Positions 1-12,630 of a DNA stretch of 64,000 nt are shown piece by piece (the first letter of the stretch is position 1; the number at the start of each line of letters is the position of its first letter). The position numbers and the translations under genes were made by a program. The notes under the pieces were generated by a model. The model did no database searches. It saw only the letters and a program-made list of their open reading frames with translations, and was not told where the DNA came from. The DNA lies in the NCBI RefSeq assembly GCF_027596085.1, contig NC_072459.1:23637728-23701727 (forward strand), read 5' to 3'. This DNA is from Anoplopoma fimbria (taxonomy: Eukaryota; Chordata; Actinopteri; Perciformes; Anoplopomatidae).

Positions 1-75
1 TGATAAGCATTATTCATGACATTGAGGCCCATACCTGTGCTAACACCTAAAAGAGCAGGACTTATTGCTGATCAG

Positions 76-872
76 CTCTTTGAAATGTACCACGGTCCAG
101 ATGTCCAGGGATGCTCTGGCAGGGCTGGGCCCAGGCCTGAGGGCTCTGACTGTGAGAGGGAACCAGCTGGAGGAGCTTCCTGACCTGAGCCCACTAACCG
201 GCCTTGAGGTGGTCGACCTGCAGGACAACCCCCTGATGTGTGACTGTCCTCTGCTGCCGCTACGCAGGTCAGTGCAGAGTTTCCCTGGATGAAGGGTTTT
301 TGCTTTGAATTATTATGCAGCAGGGAGGCACAGTTGGTAGTGAGATCGTGAACTGGCATCACTGCTGCTGAAGTATTCTTGAGCAGAACATTTAATCGTA
401 ATAAACTGCAGAGAGGCTACTGCTTAGCTTAGCCAGAGGAAAGAGAAAAACAAGCCAGTGCTACTAAATAGTTCAATGAAGCATAGTAGTCAAATTGCCT
501 CAATTGTTATTAAATGCTACATTATTGAAAGTGATTATGTGACAGTCCCCTCCGTCTTTGTCTCTCAGGTGGATGGAGAATGTAAGTTTGGAGGTGATCG
601 CCACCTGTGGTAACCCTCCCGAGATCAGAGGTCAGAAGGTCAGGGACGTCCATGTGTTCACCTCCTGTCCAGAAAGCGGCTCTGCTCCAGATGAGAAGGT
701 TGCTACTCCTTCCGGACCTCCAAAAGTGAAAAAAACAAAAACCAGCCTCTCAAAGACCCCTGGAGTCAAAGCTAGGCCTGCAAAGCCCAAAGCTAAACTA
801 CTGAAACCAACCAAGAAAAAGCCTCAGAGGAAACCTGGGCCACCAAAAACGACCAAGAACAAGACACTGTAA
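76..872 (+). CDS. chadl: Chondroadherin-like protein, C-terminal two exons (partial)
   Basis: Coding exons at 76-267 and 569-872, joined by a phase-2 intron; the first exon also enters at phase 2 after a CAG acceptor at 73-75. The first exon gives one clear leucine-rich repeat (LRALTVRGNQLEELPDL, then LEVVDLQDNPL) and runs into a cysteine-rich LRR C-terminal cap. That cap has CDC at the end of exon one, W at the start of exon two, then ATCGNPPEIRGQKVRD and a final SCP. This CxC...W...C...C layout with GQKV is typical of chondroadherin and CHADL, secreted collagen-binding small LRR proteins of cartilage matrix. After the cap comes a tail of about 70 residues very rich in Lys, Pro and Thr, longer than in chondroadherin and more like CHADL. 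The rest of the gene lies left of the window. CHADL sits beside EP300 in human, which supports the assignment. A chondroadherin paralogue is the main alternative. Confidence 0.8.
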
Positions 873-1410
873 TAAGTGGATATCACAAATTGTTGAGCTC
901 TTTTATAAAACATTAAAGTGCTTAGGATTACAGCTTTGGGTGAAGTTTTCGTGCACTATTTATAATACAAGCATAATTAAAACAGTAAAGCAAAAGCAAA
1001 AAAAAGGGGGGGGGGCTTATAATAAGAAGCAACCTGAGGACCCCCAGCCTATTGCCTTCCACATTCTGCATGGGATAATTGATGTGGATTGTTTGGCAGA
1101 TAAAGATCATAACCACATGTTTAACACTGTCCTAAAATTGTGCTATTTAGTTCATACTGCCATCTAAACAAACACTGAAATTAATAAATAATGAATAGTT
1201 AATAAATTGAAGCTATGTGCCAGTGAAGATGATATCTGGTGGTTTGTTTTTATTTTAGGTGAAACAGAACAGTGAAATTGGACCAACATACATTGCCAGC
1301 CACAATCATACCTTCTGCATCGATATATGGCCCATGCATGATGTACCTGTGTGCATTGTATGGTGCCTTTCTAATATAAAGAGGTGTTCATACGAACTGA
1401 CTTGCATAAG
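873..1410. other. chadl 3' UTR and spacer before tRNA
   Basis: AT-rich and without a gene. ATTAAA at 912-917, 40 bases after the chadl stop, is the likely polyadenylation signal. A poly-A/poly-G run lies at about 999-1016. Short open frames here match no family I recognise. Confidence 0.6.
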
Positions 1411-1482
1411 GGTTCTATGGTGTAATGGTTAGCACTCTGGACTCTGAATCCAGCGATCCGAGTTCAAATCTCGGTAGAACCT
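1411..1482 (+). tRNA. tRNA-Gln (anticodon CTG)
   Basis: A 72-nt tRNA. Acceptor stem 1411-1417 pairs perfectly with 1475-1481, and T1482 is the discriminator. Anticodon stem 1437-1441 pairs with 1449-1453 around a seven-base loop with anticodon CTG at 1444-1446, which reads CAG (glutamine). The internal B box GTTCAAATC is at 1462-1470. A run of T at 1492-1497 gives a Pol III terminator. There is no intron and CCA is not encoded, as usual for eukaryotes. It differs from the human Gln-CTG gene as I remember it only in the acceptor stem, where the pairing is kept, so it is probably functional. Confidence 0.95.
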
Positions 1483-1639
1483 GAAGTTGTATTTTTTTAT
1501 GCACCTTTTTCTTCATGTTGTGGTATTAACAAAAGATGCATTTTTTAAAAACAACACTATATGATGGAAGCCACTCTAAAAGTCTACATCGTGAAACAAA
1601 CGAAAACAATCCCGGATTAACACACCGATGCATCGACGG

Positions 1640-4282
<2,643 letters not shown>

Positions 4283-4407
4283 CTGTATTGTTGCTGACCT
4301 CTTTCTGCGCTACAACAAGCATCACCCTTACTCCTTCTCTGTTCCCTCCTGCGTGTAAGCAGTTATTTTACGCCCTTGTCTTTGTTTTGGTATGTTGTAA
4401 GTTCAAA

Positions 4408-4413
4408 AATAAA
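4408..4413 (+). promoter_or_regulatory. rbx1 polyadenylation signal
   Basis: Canonical AATAAA 126 bases after the rbx1 stop codon, the first such site downstream. Confidence 0.7.
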
Positions 4414-5659
4414 CATGAATATTGTCACAAAACAGGTCTTGTATTACTTGTGTAGGTAGTAGGTGTTTCCGACGATTTGGTGTGCTGGTTCGTGAAGCAG
4501 GAATGGCAGCTGCTTAAAATAACATGGTTCAACATTTGCTACAGTTGTTTACAAAGACCCATGTGGGACTTGGTTAATAGTTAAACTACATTTTGGTGCA
4601 CAAAAAGCTGTCCAGTCAGGAAAATTTGCTTGGTCAGATCAGCGTTGGCGCGGTTATTCAGGGCTTCGTGAGAGTCGGGACCAGTCGTGTGTTTATAGAG
4701 CAGTAATCCGCCGGCTGAAAGACAGATGCCCTGTGCGGATTAGTGGCCTGACGACCCACTCTCCCTCTGGGCCAGATTTAAACTGCAGCACCTGTAGGGA
4801 TTCACTTTTATATTCAGTGTCTGTTGTTTGGAAAAAGGTTGACATTTGATGATGCTCCTTTTTTTAAATTATTAATGATTTTGACATTTCATTGACTGGG
4901 GGGAAAAATGGCACATTTAATAATAATGAAAATAGTACATAGCAGCCCTATTACTGATTAAATTAAAAAATAATTGCCCATCATAATTCCCCAAAGTAGC
5001 ATCTCTTAATAGCTTGTTTTGTCTAACCAACAAACTCAGATACTCAAATGACATAAGAGAAAAGCAGAAAGACAAACATTTGAGAACATTTGGCAGTGAT
5101 GATAAATTAAGTGTAATCAATTATCCAAATGGTTTGCTAATTATTCTCATTTTAAAACCATGTGCCTTTTTTACTCAGTCAGTGGAAATATTTCCAATTT
5201 TTCCATTTTTGCCTACAGTGCAGCTTTACACGGCCCCCGTGACTGTCAAATTGCAACCCCTAGGTTAGTTACAAGTTTCATCACTACAAGAAGCAGTTTC
5301 ACAGAGAGGATATGTGAGAGATGAAACTCAAATGATGCATCGATTTATGCTAAATATCAAAACTATCAATGGATTTAACTGTAAATAAACAAATGTGCTG
5401 CTTGTAAAAATCTGAAAGTCAATACCTAAAGGCATGTCAGAGGACCTCAGGGTGGAGAGGGTCCTCCTGGATGTTGTTGTGCAAAGAAATAATGTAGTTT
5501 AAGAGTTCTGAATCACTTTTCTCAGTTTAATAGAAGAGAAATAGCAGTTTAAAAAAAAGTGCATGTTGTCCTATTGTAAGATGTCCGGTTTGTACAAGCT
5601 GTTAAGGAAACAATTGAATGTGAAAAGAAAGTCAAACTTATTTTGCAGCAACAGAGGTT
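4414..5659. other. Spacer between convergent rbx1 and st13
   Basis: No gene seen. Mostly AT-rich. A GC-richer island at about 4640-4790 stands out from its surroundings and could be a conserved non-coding element, but nothing in it is recognisable to me. Confidence 0.5.
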
Positions 5660-5665
5660 TTTATT
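5660..5665 (-). promoter_or_regulatory. st13 polyadenylation signal
   Basis: TTTATT on the + strand is AATAAA on the minus strand, 523 bases past the st13 stop. This gives a 3' UTR of roughly 0.5 kb (5640-6187). Confidence 0.6.
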
Positions 5666-6187
5666 ATTGGGAATCAATTTTCAACAGGGTCAGACATCAA
5701 CATTAGTGACTTTTTTTTTTTGCATTTTATAATAACGGATCTGATAACAAAAACACCTGACGCTTGTGTGTGAGAGTTCGGCTGTTCGGAGAAAGGAAAA
5801 GACCGGTAGCTAAACCGTTACCACGTAATAAATGGCTGTAAAAATGTTTGTGAGCGAGTGTCTTAATGCAGGATCTCCCAGTTTAGCTTTTCCAGATACA
5901 CGTTAGGAAATGTCAACCTGTGGTTAAGTAGAGTCCCAGTGGAGACGAGTCATAGGACGTCAAACCTGACTCCTAACCTTGTTGGGAAGTTGCTAAGAAC
6001 TAACAGGCTGATTTAAGAACATTTAAAAAGTAGCCTCACTTTCTTTACCTGACACCAAATAACCCGTCACCCACTCCCCTGTTTGATCTGCACACAGTGG
6101 AATAATAGTTGAAAAGCGTTGTGGCTCTCCAGATCGATTCACCCATCCATCCGCTCTCCCCTCTCATCTTCGCTCCTTTCCTCATCT

Positions 6188-9100
6188 CTATGGCTGTGGT
6201 GACGCTCCAAACTTGGAACTCAGCTTGGTGACTAGCGCCATGATTTTGGGGTTGTTCTGGTACTTGGAGATGTTTGCTGGGTTCTGTGCCACATCCTGGA
6301 AAGCTGTCATCACCTCAGGGTCCTGCAGTTAAATAGGGAGTGAAAACAGAGTCACCTTTATACTAGTAGTGCATCTCATCTGTTTTAAAACACGTAACAT
6401 ACCTATTTAGCACTGCACTCTAAGAACATTGTCAAAATCACACTGGCTATACTTACTGACCACTGACAGCTTAGTCAGAGAGTCGGGTGTGTTATGCTAG
6501 TAATGGCTAACGTAGGGGTTTATCAGAGTCCACACAGCTCCTTCTGCAGCCACAAAGGGCTTTGTACTACTCCCACCAAAAAAGACTGATTTATAAAAAT
6601 AAGTTGAGTTCCCCTTTAACTTATTATCTTTTTGCTAAGCTAACAGGCTTCATATTTACTTTTTAAACTTGAGACTAGTATCAATCTTCTCATCTAACTT
6701 TTCGCAAGAAAGCGAGTAAGCACATTTCCAAAAATGTCAAACTATTCCTCAAAGACCTGCATAACCTAAGTCATGTTGTAGTGGAAGTGGTGGGATGTGG
6801 AGGACTAATGTTGTCACCTTCATGGCGTTGAGCAGCTCAGGATCCTTCAGGAGTTCACCGAGACCTGGCATGCCGGCAGGAGCTCCGCCTGGGAATCCAG
6901 CAGCACCTGCAGAAAAACATTCATTACTGCACTTAAAAGGGCAATATCATCCGTCTGATAAATCAATGATGAATCCAAACAGCACAGAGAAATACTCTGG
7001 AATTCTGCTGGCAAGATATTTAAATACTTTACTCAGGAGAAACTAAGGAAGACTGCAAAGAAATGACTCAAATTAAATATTGATCTGTAATTCACAAGGA
7101 TTCCTCAAACAACTCAAACATCACCCATTGTTCAAACGTCTGATCTCACAGCGAACAATACTATGTAGTGGATCAATGAAATAATCAAAATACGTGGAAA
7201 GGGTGTGAATTATCTTTCACGGGGTAAAATCTTTTGATTTGCTTCTCCTATAAGGACATTTGTAGTGTTCATCTCATCCCATGATGCAATGGACCGGATT
7301 GTTTTCTTTTCTCCTACCTGGGAAGAATCCTCCTCCAAACTGCCGTGCTTCCTCGTCCTGTTGAAACGCAAAAGAATAGGATGATTTACTAAGTGTCTGA
7401 AGGATCACGAATGAATCCTCTGTTGTTTTATGAGGCTTATGCGAAAACTCTTATTCTGAAAATGTCAACAGCATTCTGTTGGAGTTCAAAATTCTGAATA
7501 CAAGATGATGTAGATGATGCAGTTTCTCATGAAGACAAAGCCTTGAGCTGAATACGTTTGTAGTCTGAGGTGGGAAGACAACTGTGATTGGACAATAATT
7601 GTCCAGTCATAGCTTACCAACCATGACTAGACATGTGTTGATGTCTTCTTTTAAGCATTTCTAGAACCAAAAACATTAGAACACAAGTGTGGGAAATTGA
7701 TCAAACAGTGAACATTCATGCATTAGTATGCCGGTACAGTAGACCATGTAGGAAGAATAGTTCAGCTAATAGGACTTTTTTTATATTTTTGTTAGTGCAA
7801 GTTTGAAATAGGAAATCCCCAAAGCAACTCACCCTCTGAGCCCGTGCATGCTCCTCTCTGGCTTTCTTTACCCGCTCTTGTTTCTCCTTGACATCCTTCT
7901 CTTCTCTCTTACGCTCGTATTTGCGTCTGTGTTCAATGATTCTGTTAGCCTGAAAAACAAAAAGGGAAACATGAATAAGAATGAAGAACAACAAATTCAC
8001 AGCTGGGAAGATCAGCTTTCAGTCCCCGTCTGCCATCAGGGTCTCCTGGAGCCCTAATGTGATTTATCTGCATCAGGATCCTCTCTTTTAAGCTTGAACA
8101 CATTAAAATAGCATTTTCTGCATTAACATTATAACAAACAAATTTAAAGAGGTTGTTTTTTATTCCCTCTTTTCTCTGGCATTATACCTTAGGCTGGACC
8201 TCCTTCAGCATCGCACTGGCGTCCTCGTCATAGTCCAGTTTACAGGCTGTGGCCAGGTCCTTGGCTGCTTCCTCCCAGTGGCCCAGCAGCCTGCATTTTG
8301 AATTGACAATCAATGAAAATCATCACAACTCATCTTTTCATCTGGGAAAACTCTTAAAGTAGCAGTGAGAATAGGTGATAGCCCTCTGTTGGAAATATAA
8401 CACATTTTCTATCAGACTGCAACACCTATGTATATCTTGGTACTCCAATAAAGATCTGGTTTACGATGTTTATGCCAAGATAAATATCACATTTGCTGTA
8501 GTGTATGGCATAAAGATGAACATTACATAACTGCTAAAGTTAATAATGATAGCACACTATATGATTAAACTAAATGTTAATAGTGAGAGCAACACTGGTT
8601 TATTCAACATCACTGGTCCTGCTGTAACCGACAGTTAGCTCAGCTGAGGAAATATTAAATGCCAGTTGCCAAACAAGATGAAGTGTGTCATACTTGCGAG
8701 TGTTAACACTGAGGCTTTGGTTATGCAAAGCGTGTGTAGAGGTGTAAAATACAAATGTACCTGTGAGCTTTTCCCCTCCACTTGTAAGGTTGTGCAGAGT
8801 CTGGGTTGATGCTGATTGCTCTGTCACAGTCTCTTATGGCCGCGTTGGGTTTCTGCATCTGGATAAAGACACTAAACACAAAATGGACATCTGGTTACAC
8901 GCAGTCATACATAACAGACACTGTAACAGGAGCAGTGATTAAGCTTAAAGACACAAATAAAAGCTAAATGATACTTGAATGCTCTGAAATGGATAACCTG
9001 AATGAAAAAGGCCCTGAGGACTCTCACCTTGCCCTCTTGGCGTACATGATGGCTACGCAGGGGTTCAGCTTGATGGCGTCGGTAAAAAGATCCAGAGCTT

Positions 9101-10903
9101 TCTGCAGATCACCTACAAGAGAAATAACATTGACACAGGTTTTAAAAATCATAAATATAATTCAATTATGGACGTATTTTTATTTACCTCATCAATACAG
9201 AAACTGCGTCTGCGTGCACTTTCTGAACAGAATGTCATCCTACCTTCTCCTAGAGCATCAATAGCCGCCATCTTCTTCTCACTGGCCTCGTCCATCATCT
9301 CCTCTGTGACCTGAGGAAACGTATTGACACAGATGTTCACACTACTGCAGTCTAAAGTGGTCAACGCCTAGATATTTTTTCCGAGCCTGGAATAAAATAA
9401 AATAAAATAAATATTGAGTATATTTGAGTAGCTGCATGCATGATTATTAAAAATCAATATATATGAAACATTTTACCTCAATGCTGTCAATCTCTCCCAT
9501 CTCCTGTGGTTCATCAGTGTCTGGTTCAATCACTCCCTCATTGTCCATTTCTGAAAAGGATCCAACATTTACAATGGGCTTTTGTTGGTACACACAAACA
9601 ATACTCACTACTTTGAGAACCTGATGTAGTCTTCACAGTAATAATACACATTTTTAGAACCATTTTGCTAAGATTAAGGGAAATTCACATCAAATAAAAC
9701 TATCACATTGAGAATAAAAATGTGGAGTCTGACTGCATGTTAAGACTGCTAAGGTTTACATGCAGTATCTACAGGAATTGCATCTACAGACTCTTGTCCC
9801 AGGTGGCCTGAGCTGCGATTTAAGAAACGTTGTGTACCTATATCACTCTCCTCATTCTCAGACAGTACAGGACGCTCTGGCTCAGGAGGTGGAGCTGATG
9901 TAGGTGGAGGACCACAAGGACAGCCACCCTATGAGTCAGAGAGCAGTCTGTTACAACAAGATGTCAATAAAACAAAAATACCAAATCATCAGAAGAATAT
10001 TAAAAATGACATAATTGTAATATTTCTTTGTCACCTGGCATGGCCTCTCTGTCTTGGGTGGGGTAGGGATTGTTGCACCCATTCTGTAATATAAAACAAT
10101 GGAGAACAATTCAGCAATTAATACAACAGCCACGACTTTTCAAGCTATTTATTTAATGGGTTTACCAAAACAGATGGTTATTTTATGCATTAACATTTTC
10201 TCAGTCAAATTCCCCAGAAAATGTACTTTATTTCACTAAAATATATAAATCGAAATGACAATCTAAACACATGTATACTTGATAGGGTATGGGTTATTAC
10301 CTATATCAAACAAACAGGGGAAGGAAACGTTACTTGTCATCAAAGATATATTAACTTTTATTATTTGTATGAGGCTTATGCTTTAAGATGCTTGTTTAAG
10401 AAAGGAGATGCACTTATGACTTCTGGTGACTAGTAGTTCTCTTGAATACCTATGTTGAATACACTTCCTGTAAGTCGCTTTGGATAAAAGCGTCTGCTAA
10501 ATGACTGTAATGTAATGTAATGTAATGTAATGTAATATAATGTAATAATGTAATGTAATGTAATGTAATGTAATGTAATGAGGTGCTTTGCATGTTCTTG
10601 ATTTAAGTTCCATGTGCTCATTGTTCCGCATCGTGGTGGTTTTACAGGAAGGTGGGCGGGACACTGCATGTGTTCAACTTGCATTCAATTTGAGATGTTA
10701 TTTAAATAAACTACTTTAATGACATAATGTCAGAATGCGTCCTCTGTCAGTCTGTAGGAGAACAACCAGGAAACACAGAGGGGTAACACTGACCCCAGCA
10801 ACCAGGTCCGGAAGAAGCTCATCTCTGGAAGGTGCAGGATCTCCGGACTGGACTCCAACATCTGGACGAAGCCCTTCAGCTCCGACACTTTCCGCGGGTC
10901 CAT
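6188..10903 (-). CDS. st13: ST13 / Hsc70-interacting protein (HIP), Hsp70 co-chaperone
   Basis: Twelve minus-strand exons: 10794-10903, 10035-10083, 9838-9928, 9477-9550, 9244-9310, 9028-9112, 8761-8871, 8188-8290, 7833-7949, 7318-7357, 6818-6906 and 6188-6322. All phases join, giving 1,071 bases and 356 aa (human 369). The start is [12 protein letters not shown], as in the family. Residues 1-45 are the dimerisation region, followed by a Pro/Glu-rich acidic linker. Three TPR repeats (about 112-230) bind the Hsp70 ATPase domain; KAIDLF-like and YAKRA motifs are visible. A charged helix ([11 protein letters not shown]) follows. The C-terminal STI1/DP domain ([26 protein letters not shown]) is complete. 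HIP slows ADP release from Hsc70 in the cytosol. Unusually, the GGMP-type repeats between helix and DP domain are reduced to one short Gly/Pro stretch. A heat-shock element lies 240 bases upstream. Confidence 0.97.
10457..10580 (+). repeat. Fish LINE/SINE-type 3' tail with (TAATG)n, st13 intron 1
   Basis: AAGTCGCTTTGGATAAAAGC at 10472-10491 followed by GTCTGCTAAATGAC is a 3' tail found on many teleost L2-type LINEs and the SINEs that borrow their machinery. It runs into an imperfect TAATG pentamer array at 10506-10580, the usual terminal repeat. The 5' body is not recognised, so this is probably a truncated copy. Confidence 0.65.
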
Positions 10904-11140
10904 GCTGCTCAGTCCAGCAGACAGACAGCAGACAGCAGACAGCACTGTGTGTGAGAGGAACCAGAGAGGAACACAGTGAAGACAACACGGACAGTGCGAC
11001 CGTGTTTACGGTGCGTTAAGCTAGCTATGCTAACGCTCTAAACCTCACTCTGCTCACTTTAAACCCTTTTATTCAGTTCAGGCTCACAATACAGCAGCCG
11101 TGCCAACAAGCATTACGGGCTGTACCAGTGGTCGCAAGGC

Positions 11141-11155
11141 AGAAGCTTCTAGAAA
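11141..11155 (-). promoter_or_regulatory. Heat-shock element upstream of st13
   Basis: AGAAGCTTCTAGAAA contains three alternating, perfectly spaced pentamers: GAA at 11142-11144, TTC at 11147-11149 and GAA at 11152-11154. This is the full HSF1 consensus. It lies about 240 bases upstream of the st13 start codon and 1.5 kb from the xpnpep3 start. Control of st13 is inferred from distance and from the role of its product with Hsp70. Confidence 0.6.
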
Positions 11156-11732
11156 TGTGACCCGTCTGTGACGCGGTGACTGTTTGACGCATGATAGCGT
11201 CGTTAGCTGCGTTAGGCCGTGTTAATGGAGATGCTCGCTACCTGCAGCCATGGACGCCTGTGATTTAAGGGAAACGCACCTGATCGATATGAACACCGGT
11301 GGCACCCGATAAGTGAACCCGCAGAGGAGGCGTACAGTGGATTCTTATTGCAAACGGTGGTTCACTGGCAGTGACAGTGACGTCGCGTCTGTGTTTTCAT
11401 TCAGGCGAGTTGTCGGACGAAACGACTGAGGACCGGGTCACGTGTAGCCCCGAGTTCGGGCTTCCAGGCAGCTTTAAGGACGCATAACATCTGCTGGAGT
11501 ATTATCTCAAAAGAGTATAAATCAGACACTGCTGAGCAGGGTGAGGAATACAGGTCATTAACTTAAGTAAAAGTAGCAATAATGCAATATGAAAATGCTC
11601 AATTGTAAGAAAAAAGTCCACTGTGACTCTAACTTTTATACATTATATTATTGGATTATTATTACTGATGCAATAACAGTAAAAAAAAAAAGCAAAATGT
11701 TACTGTTTTACTTGGTCGAGGAAGTGAAGCTA

Positions 11733-11735
<3 letters not shown>

Positions 11736-11803
<68 letters not shown>
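11736..11803. repeat. (TA)n microsatellite
   Basis: About 34 TA units, ending in a short (CA)n, in the st13/xpnpep3 interval. A second short TA run lies near 11868-11890. Confidence 0.9.
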
Positions 11804-11809
<6 letters not shown>

Positions 11810-12324
11810 GTAATTTAATCTATGTACAATAATGCATCCTATCTTATAAACTCATCATATATTTACAAATATATACATATATATATATACTTGATATGTA
11901 CTCAGTTACATTCCAGTCCTTGTGATCTGTGAAGAAGTGGGTTTTCATACTGTATAGACTAGTATTAAACAAATAGGTTGTCTGGACAATAGGAACATAT
12001 GTATATAATATATATGTTAATGTATTGGTGGGGAGCAAAGGGCCCTGAATAGGCTAAAAGAATACAAACACTGATACGGTCCTTTAAAAAGCACCACACA
12101 AAGGACATTACAGACTGATTCAACAAGGTGTGTAAGTCTATTCATGCAAATGAGCAACCCAATTTAAATATAGTAGGAAGGCAGTATGTAATAATGCATT
12201 GTAATCAGTCTGAAAAAGAAAGACAACCTATGCAAAAAGACAACATATATTTATTTATTAAACAAACATAATATCTGGAGGCAGTAATGTATCCAACACG
12301 CTGGTTGAAGAAACCTTTAATCTG

Positions 12325-12630
12325 CCAATCGTAGCAAAGGAGGCGGGATTAAGCGCCTCTGCCTGGGAAGCCAGACTCAGGGCAGCGAATTCCCACCAGC
12401 GCCATTACGGAACATGGGGGCATGAAGCTAACGAGGCTAACGAGGCTAGCTGTCAGCCGAGGAGAGGAACGTGTGAGGAGACTCTAACGTCGGTAAGTTA
12501 CAGCAGCACTCCTCTACTCGTCTCCGTCAATAGCAAGCCATAGTTGACGACTCTGTCCTCCTCCATTGACTGTTTCCTCTCGTCTACAGCGACATGCTCT
12601 GACTGAACCTGTCCTCCAGCCTCAGCAGCT
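12325..12630 (+). promoter_or_regulatory. xpnpep3 promoter and spliced 5' UTR
   Basis: CCAAT at 12325-12329 and a GC box GGCGGG at 12342-12347 precede GC-rich sequence. A donor CG|GTAAGT at 12492/12493 and acceptor CTACAG ending at 12589 define a 97-base 5' UTR intron, so the leader is spliced 41 bases before the start codon. The exact start of transcription is not visible. Confidence 0.5.

Larger units (their letters stand above)
10904..12324. other. Divergent st13 / xpnpep3 promoter interval
   Basis: The two start codons are 1.7 kb apart on opposite strands. CpG-richer sequence lies at about 11100-11460 and includes a CRE-like TGACGTCG at 11378-11385 and a palindromic E-box CACGTG at 11439-11444 (context GGTCACGTGTA). 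From about 11500 the sequence is AT-rich and without a gene. Confidence 0.5.

Noticed and set aside
1411..1482. A link between the CAG-reading tRNA-Gln and the CAG-rich ep300 gene.
   Set aside because: Gln-CTG tRNA genes are many and scattered in vertebrates, so nearness is coincidence without other evidence.
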